The notes under the pieces: generated by a model
Seen by the model: the letters and a program-made list of their open reading frames with translations, nothing else
Database searches by the model: none
Told to the model about the DNA's origin: nothing
Program-made: the position numbers and the translations under genes
Shown: positions 12,664-13,139 of the stretch, in pieces
How positions within the stretch are numbered: position 1 is the stretch's first letter
Layout: each line of letters begins with the position of its first letter
NCBI GenBank assembly: GCA_046723645.1
Contig: JBKOUY010000143.1
Location: 1-13,139 of the forward strand
Source: DASQUK01 sp046723645
GTDB taxonomy: Bacteria; Actinomycetota; Acidimicrobiia; Acidimicrobiales; VFJN01
Length of the DNA stretch: 13,139 bases
Direction: 5' to 3'

Positions 12664-12693
12664 GCGATTCGCACCGATCCGTGCGTGCATCGC
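12664..12693 (+). other. Hairpin in the 92-bp gap before infB
   Basis: The outer stem GCGAT/ATCGC (12664-12668 with 12689-12693) encloses the inner stem CGCAC/GTGCG (12670-12674 with 12681-12685) around a 6-nt loop, with small internal bulges. It has no T-run, so it is not a typical terminator; it could affect RNA stability or infB translation. It is weak evidence on its own in GC-rich DNA. Confidence 0.35.
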
Positions 12694-12729
12694 GCCCGAA
12701 AGACGACGGAAGGGCTGGTCTCAGAGAAC

Positions 12730-13139
12730 TTGGCAGCGAAGATCCGAGTCCATGAGCTCGCCAAGGAGCTCGGGCTCACCAACAAGGAATGCCTCGATCT
12801 CTGCCTGGCATTGGGCATCGGGGTCAAGACGCACTCCTCGGGCATCGAGGAGGCGCAGGCCGACCGCGTCCGCCGTCGCGCCCAGCGCGACGGCCTCGTG
12901 CGCGACCGCCAACCCGAGGCGCCCAGTCGCAAGACTGCTGCCGACGAAGCCGGCGCGACCTCCGACGGCGACGAGGCTGCAGCCAAGAAGGCACCCGCCA
13001 AGAAGGCTGCCACCAAGAAGGCTGCGGCGAAGAAGGCACCCGCCGAGAAGGCGGTGGCCGCCGCCCCGGCGGCCGAGGCTGCGCCCGAGATGCCGGCGCC
13101 CGCGCCGCAGCCGGAACCCGCGCCGGCCGAGTCCACCGG
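12730..13139 (+). CDS. infB: Translation initiation factor IF-2, N-terminal part (3' end outside window)
   Basis: Only the first 136 codons are present. IF-2 is the GTPase that brings fMet-tRNA to the 30S subunit and promotes subunit joining; its GTPase domains lie beyond the window. The N-terminus A-A-K-I-R-V-H-E-L-A-K-E-L-G-L (2-16) is the IF2_N domain typical of the family, running to about residue 55. It is followed by a disordered Ala/Lys/Pro/Glu stretch with an A-K-K-A repeat block, as in many high-GC IF-2 proteins. I chose TTG 12730 because it places the start one residue before the conserved A-K-I-R-V segment. A GTG at 12685 is in frame and would add 15 residues. The nearest Shine-Dalgarno-like sequence (GAAGGG, 12709-12714) is 15 nt away, so the start is less certain than the gene. 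Confidence 0.93.
   Translation, partial: MAAKIRVHELAKELGLTNKECLDLCLALGIGVKTHSSGIEEAQADRVRRRAQRDGLVRDRQPEAPSRKTAADEAGATSDGDEAAAKKAPAKKAATKKAAAKKAPAEKAVAAAPAAEAAPEMPAPAPQPEPAPAEST
12982..13053 (+). repeat. Lysine-rich AKKA repeat block in IF-2
   Basis: 24 codons read as A-K-K-A-P, A-K-K-A-A-T, K-K-A-A, A-K-K-A-P, A-E-K-A. The underlying GCCAAGAAGGC-type units are nearly identical at the DNA level. The block resembles histone-H1-like tails and is a slippage-prone region. Confidence 0.8.

Noticed and set aside
1..13139. CRISPR array, tRNA/rRNA, insertion sequence, prophage, toxin-antitoxin or defence system
   Set aside because: No spaced repeats, cloverleaf, transposase motifs or terminal inverted repeats were seen; all but two genes are known housekeeping genes in a conserved order.

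Overview
The window is a 13.1 kb piece of a high-GC bacterial chromosome. Every recognisable gene is on the + strand and the genes are packed almost without gaps. Gene order (rpsB-tsf-pyrH-frr-cdsA-dxr-M50 protease-ispG ... proS-rimP-nusA-ylxR-infB) matches the core translation / isoprenoid / transcription-factor neighbourhood of Actinomycetota, in a compressed form: no uppS between frr and cdsA, as in other actinobacteria, and no rlmN between cdsA and dxr. The very high third-position GC, the frequent GTG/TTG starts, the archaeal-type prolyl-tRNA synthetase and the long disordered extension before CdsA suggest a deep actinobacterial lineage. Acidimicrobiia is my best guess, with moderate confidence; it is an inference from gene order and protein style, not from a marker search.

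Region 1 (1-2407) is translation and nucleotide supply: the C-terminal tail of ribosomal protein S2 (with a 33-bp tandem repeat), elongation factor Ts, UMP kinase and ribosome recycling factor. Region 2 (2513-8009) is envelope lipid and isoprenoid synthesis: CDP-diacylglycerol synthase with an unusual ~300-residue cytoplasmic extension, then DXP reductoisomerase (dxr), a site-2 protease (rseP/rip1-like) and HMBPP synthase (ispG). Two steps of the MEP pathway therefore flank an intramembrane protease, which is the classic actinobacterial arrangement. Region 3 (8024-8925) is the only accessory-looking part: a 65-residue two-helix membrane protein and a secreted protein with an Asp-rich calcium-loop-like motif, separated by a small AT-rich promoter/operator-like pocket. 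Region 4 (8968-10374) is proS. Region 5 (10375-13139) is the rimP-nusA-ylxR-infB operon, headed by a 173-bp leader that holds a -10-like box, two back-to-back hairpins and a strong Shine-Dalgarno site; infB runs off the window.

The genes work together as a growth-linked housekeeping cluster: ribosome assembly and cycling (S2, EF-Ts, RRF, RimP, IF2), tRNA charging (ProRS), transcription elongation (NusA), pyrimidine supply (UMP kinase), and lipid and isoprenoid precursors (CdsA, Dxr, IspG). I see no CRISPR array, tRNA, rRNA, transposon, phage gene, toxin-antitoxin pair or obviously novel multi-gene system. The observations most worth a second look are small-scale: ylxR seems to start at a rare ATT codon right after an excellent Shine-Dalgarno site; the rimP leader has tandem hairpins; several genes lacking a Shine-Dalgarno site have a TAnnnT box 6-9 nt before the start codon (possible leaderless mRNAs); and several core proteins carry low-complexity, repeat-bearing extensions. 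No gene-free stretch exceeds 300 bases.
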